This document shows, piece by piece, positions 52,683 to 53,429 of a stretch of 53,429 nucleotides of DNA. The stretch's first letter is position 1; every line of letters begins with the position of its first letter. Position numbers and translations under genes: made by a program. The DNA comes from Deltaproteobacteria bacterium (GTDB lineage Bacteria; Desulfobacterota; GWC2-55-46; DRME01), in NCBI GenBank assembly GCA_011375175.1, contig DRME01000110.1, forward strand, positions 1 to 53,429, given 5' to 3'. The notes under the pieces are model-generated. The model was not told where the DNA came from and did not search any database. It saw only the letters and a program-made list of their open reading frames with translations.

Positions 52683-53429
52683 TCACCGTGCAAGCGACGA
52701 GAGCCTGACGACCGTAACGCCCTGGCGCGCGAGGGCGGGCACCTCCTCCTTGAGGACCTCGATGGTCTCGCTGTAGGGGTGGCCTATGGCGACGGCCGAG
52801 CCGTTTCGTCTGGCCAGGCGCACGGCCTCGCGAAGCCGCGCCCGTATGCGGCTCCTGTCGCGTTCGTTGTCGAGAAAGACGCTTCGCTCCACGGTCCTCA
52901 GGCCGAGACGGCGGGCCACCCTGGCCGCCACGGTGCGCCCCGAGGTCCTGCTGTCGAGGAAGAAGAAGCCCCGCTCCTTGAGCTCGCGCAGGACGAGCTC
53001 CATCAACCGCTCGTTCTCGGTGAAGCGCGAGCCCATGTGGTTGTTGACGCCCGAAAGGTGGGGCACGGCGTCGAGGTCTGCGAGGAGGTTGTCGACGATG
53101 TCGCGCTCCGACATGGAGGTCAGGAGGGCGCCGCGGCCTGGGTCGTGGTCCCGGCTGTTTCGCGGCTCCATGGGGAGGTGGAGGATGACCTCCCGGCCCG
53201 AGTCGTAGGCCATCTGCGCGGCCCGTCTCGAATGGCGCAGGTGGGGGAGCACGGCGAGCGTGATCGGCGCGTCCACCTCGAGGAGCCCCCGAACGGCATT
53301 GAGGTCGTAGCCGAGGTCGTCGATGACGATGGCGAGCCTCGGTCCCCGCGCCGCCGGGGAGGGGGGAGACGGGGGGGGCGGGGACGGCACCGGAAGGGGG
53401 CGGGCCTCCCTCTCGGCGGGCGCCGGGAC
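52683..53429 (-). CDS. Divergent polysaccharide deacetylase (YibQ-like), 5' end outside window
   Basis: This is a predicted periplasmic or exported member of the divergent polysaccharide deacetylase family. The visible part holds RLAIVIDDLGYDLNAVRGLL, the metal-region segments VILHLPMEP and GVNNHMGSRFTENERLM, FFLDSRTSGRTVAARVARRLG and AIGHPYSETIEVL. Upstream is a proline-rich linker. The frame runs open to the window edge with no stop, and a GTG at 53390 is not a convincing start, so the true start and probably a membrane anchor lie outside. The exact substrate is unknown. Confidence 0.85.
   Translation of the reverse strand, partial: VPAPAEREARPLPVPSPPPPSPPSPAARGPRLAIVIDDLGYDLNAVRGLLEVDAPITLAVLPHLRHSRRAAQMAYDSGREVILHLPMEPRNSRDHDPGRGALLTSMSERDIVDNLLADLDAVPHLSGVNNHMGSRFTENERLMELVLRELKERGFFFLDSRTSGRTVAARVARRLGLRTVERSVFLDNERDRSRIRARLREAVRLARRNGSAVAIGHPYSETIEVLKEEVPALARQGVTVVRLSSLAR

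Overview
The window is a high-GC bacterial chromosome segment with ordinary housekeeping genes. Several traits fit a Gram-negative, Desulfobacterota/'deltaproteobacterial' or Nitrospirota-like organism: a PEP-CTERM regulatory pair (PrsK/PrsR), electron-bifurcating NfnAB, pyruvate phosphate dikinase, a CFI-box-CTERM exported protein, and lipoproteins. The lineage is inferred from gene content only.

Layout. 1-2.6 kb (minus): rplM, rpsI, argC. 2.8-6.8 kb: an initiator tRNA-fMet with a consensus promoter and terminator, then a lower-GC accessory island with a DNA methyltransferase, a PD-(D/E)XK restriction enzyme, a convergent AbiJ-like abortive-infection gene and a gene remnant. 6.8-13.5 kb (minus): smc and ppdK. 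13.9-27.4 kb (plus): gyrA, a TPR lipoprotein, gpsA, pcm, pabB-pabC, a GAF-GGDEF cyclase, a BamE-like lipoprotein, prsK-prsR and a sugar epimerase. 27.6-28.5 kb: a sigma54-type promoter and a PEP-CTERM protein. 28.5-32.6 kb: a JAMM/JAB-DinG helicase fusion, hisIE and a HIT protein. 32.7-48 kb (minus): an Asp-box propeller with a CFI-box tail, a CoA-binding protein, proline dehydrogenase, a cyclic-2,3-DPG-synthetase-like GTPase, a PAP2-GT39 fusion, a class III aminotransferase, a zinc ribbon, a rubrerythrin-like protein, an aldehyde dehydrogenase, and nfnB/nfnA. 48-53.4 kb (minus): tlyA, dxs, ispA, cspA and a truncated YibQ-like deacetylase.

The most unusual content lies between genes. Family A is a ~170-220 bp element with terminal inverted repeats and three hairpins (H1-H2-H3). 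It is a near-complete palindrome overall, present in 8 full-size copies plus several partial ones. Family B has 4 copies: a long hairpin with a nearly invariant 24-26 nt loop and a stem that differs in sequence but stays paired. Three of the four B copies sit directly behind an A half-element, and one interrupts a full A element. Stem changes in A are compensated on the opposite arm. A elements often start at a gene's stop codon (argC, ppdK and nfnA end inside or at the element). Two copies begin at the predicted transcription start of gyrA and hisIE, so they would form those 5' leaders.

A second coherent system is the PrsK kinase and PrsR sigma54 activator encoded just upstream of a PEP-CTERM protein gene that carries a good -24/-12 promoter with candidate activator half-sites.
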